Source: Methanobacteriota archaeon (GTDB lineage: Archaea; Thermoplasmatota; Poseidoniia; MGIII; CG-Epi1). Taken from it: a DNA stretch of 5,521 nucleotides. The notes beneath the pieces are model-generated. The model saw only the letters and a program-made list of their open reading frames with translations. It had not been told where the DNA came from and did not search any database. A program made the translations under genes and the position numbers. The stretch covers positions 1 to 5,521 of the forward strand of contig PSPB01000068.1 of assembly GCA_003193815.1 (NCBI GenBank). Direction: 5' to 3'. Shown here piece after piece: positions 5,103-5,521 of the stretch (position 1 is its first letter; every line of letters starts with the position of its first letter).

Positions 5103-5521
5103 ATGGCCCAGTACAACCTGCGTCGCCGCCACCCGGTCAACAAGCGCGAGGCGCGCACGCTGAACGCGGCGCTGGCCGAGGCGCACGGGCTCGAATTCAG
5201 CTACCGTCCCGGCGAGGTCGAGCTGGCGCAGTCCCCGACGGGGCAGGCGCTGCTGCGCGACGGACGCGTGATTGCGCTTGAGCGTGGCGGAGCGTGGCAC
5301 CTCGCGGTACGCGGCCTGCTCGAGCTGGTGCCGCCGGGCGGCTGGGTGCAGGTGGACATGGGCGCGGTGCCGTTCCTGTGCAACGGTGCCAACGTGATGG
5401 CGGCCGGCATCAACGATGTTGATGAGGCGGTCGCGAAGGGCGACCTGGTCTGGGTGCGCGAGGAAAATCACAAGCGGCCGCTGGCGGTGGGCGAGGCGAG
5501 CATGGATGGCGCGGAGATGGT
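5103..5521 (+). CDS. Archaeal PUA-domain RNA-binding protein (MCT-1/Tma20-like), 3' partial
   Basis: The frame is open from ATG 5103 to the window edge: 139 complete codons plus two bases. An N-terminal domain (about 1-75) starts MAQYNLRRRHPVNKREARTL. The PUA domain begins near residue 79, with VQVDMGAVPFLCNGANVMAA (82-101) and GINDVDEAVAKGDLVWV (102-118), followed by EENHKRPLAVGEASMDGAEM. The spacing of VDMGA, the NGANVMAxGI loop, the GDLVWV strand and KPLAVG is that of archaeal homologues of eukaryotic MCT-1/Tma20, which bind the small ribosomal subunit in translation re-initiation and recycling. The archaeal role is inferred by homology. Little should be missing, since these proteins usually run about 150-165 residues. 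It is divergent from ugd across 47 bp and lacks a ribosome binding site. An archaeosine or pseudouridine enzyme's PUA tail is less likely given the short N-terminal domain. Confidence 0.9.
   Translation, partial: MAQYNLRRRHPVNKREARTLNAALAEAHGLEFSYRPGEVELAQSPTGQALLRDGRVIALERGGAWHLAVRGLLELVPPGGWVQVDMGAVPFLCNGANVMAAGINDVDEAVAKGDLVWVREENHKRPLAVGEASMDGAEM

Overview
This GC-rich window looks archaeal and euryarchaeotal. It carries a eukaryote/archaea-type ribosomal protein L37e, an archaeal MCT-1-like PUA-domain RNA-binding protein, and a tandem winged-helix regulator next to an Ig-like surface ectodomain. That last combination resembles Thermoplasmatota and their marine relatives. The phylum is an inference from gene content; the archaeal assignment is firm.

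Layout. The left edge (1-160) is an imperfect inverted repeat. Both arms encode the same Ig-like repeat motif, on opposite strands. From there a plus-strand frame encodes a very acidic, multi-domain surface protein to 1619, ending in a hydrophobic segment. A second plus-strand frame, overlapping it and ending at 2091, encodes a short hydrophobic stretch and two winged-helix domains. Removing one base near 1596-1598 joins the two into a 675-residue membrane-tethered one-component regulator, and I think this is the true gene. It converges, 11 bp apart, on a minus-strand block: rpl37e (3670-3506) and purF (3506-2103), joined by a one-base TGATG overlap. Upstream on the same strand is ugd (5055-3741), UDP-glucose 6-dehydrogenase, interrupted by one extra base in a GCC tract at about 4221-4223. 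A 47-bp divergent intergenic region separates ugd from a plus-strand PUA-domain gene that runs off the right edge.

How the genes relate. purF commits PRPP to purine synthesis and is translationally coupled to a ribosomal protein gene. ugd supplies UDP-glucuronate for surface glycans or polysaccharide. The surface protein plus winged-helix module would sense something outside the cell and act on DNA inside it. The PUA protein probably acts on the ribosome or on RNA. No mobile element, CRISPR array, tRNA or rRNA was seen. There is no gene-free stretch over 300 bases.

The points most worth checking are the palindromic left edge, the two single-base frame breaks (genuine mutation or sequencing indels), and the regulator that appears once the first break is repaired.
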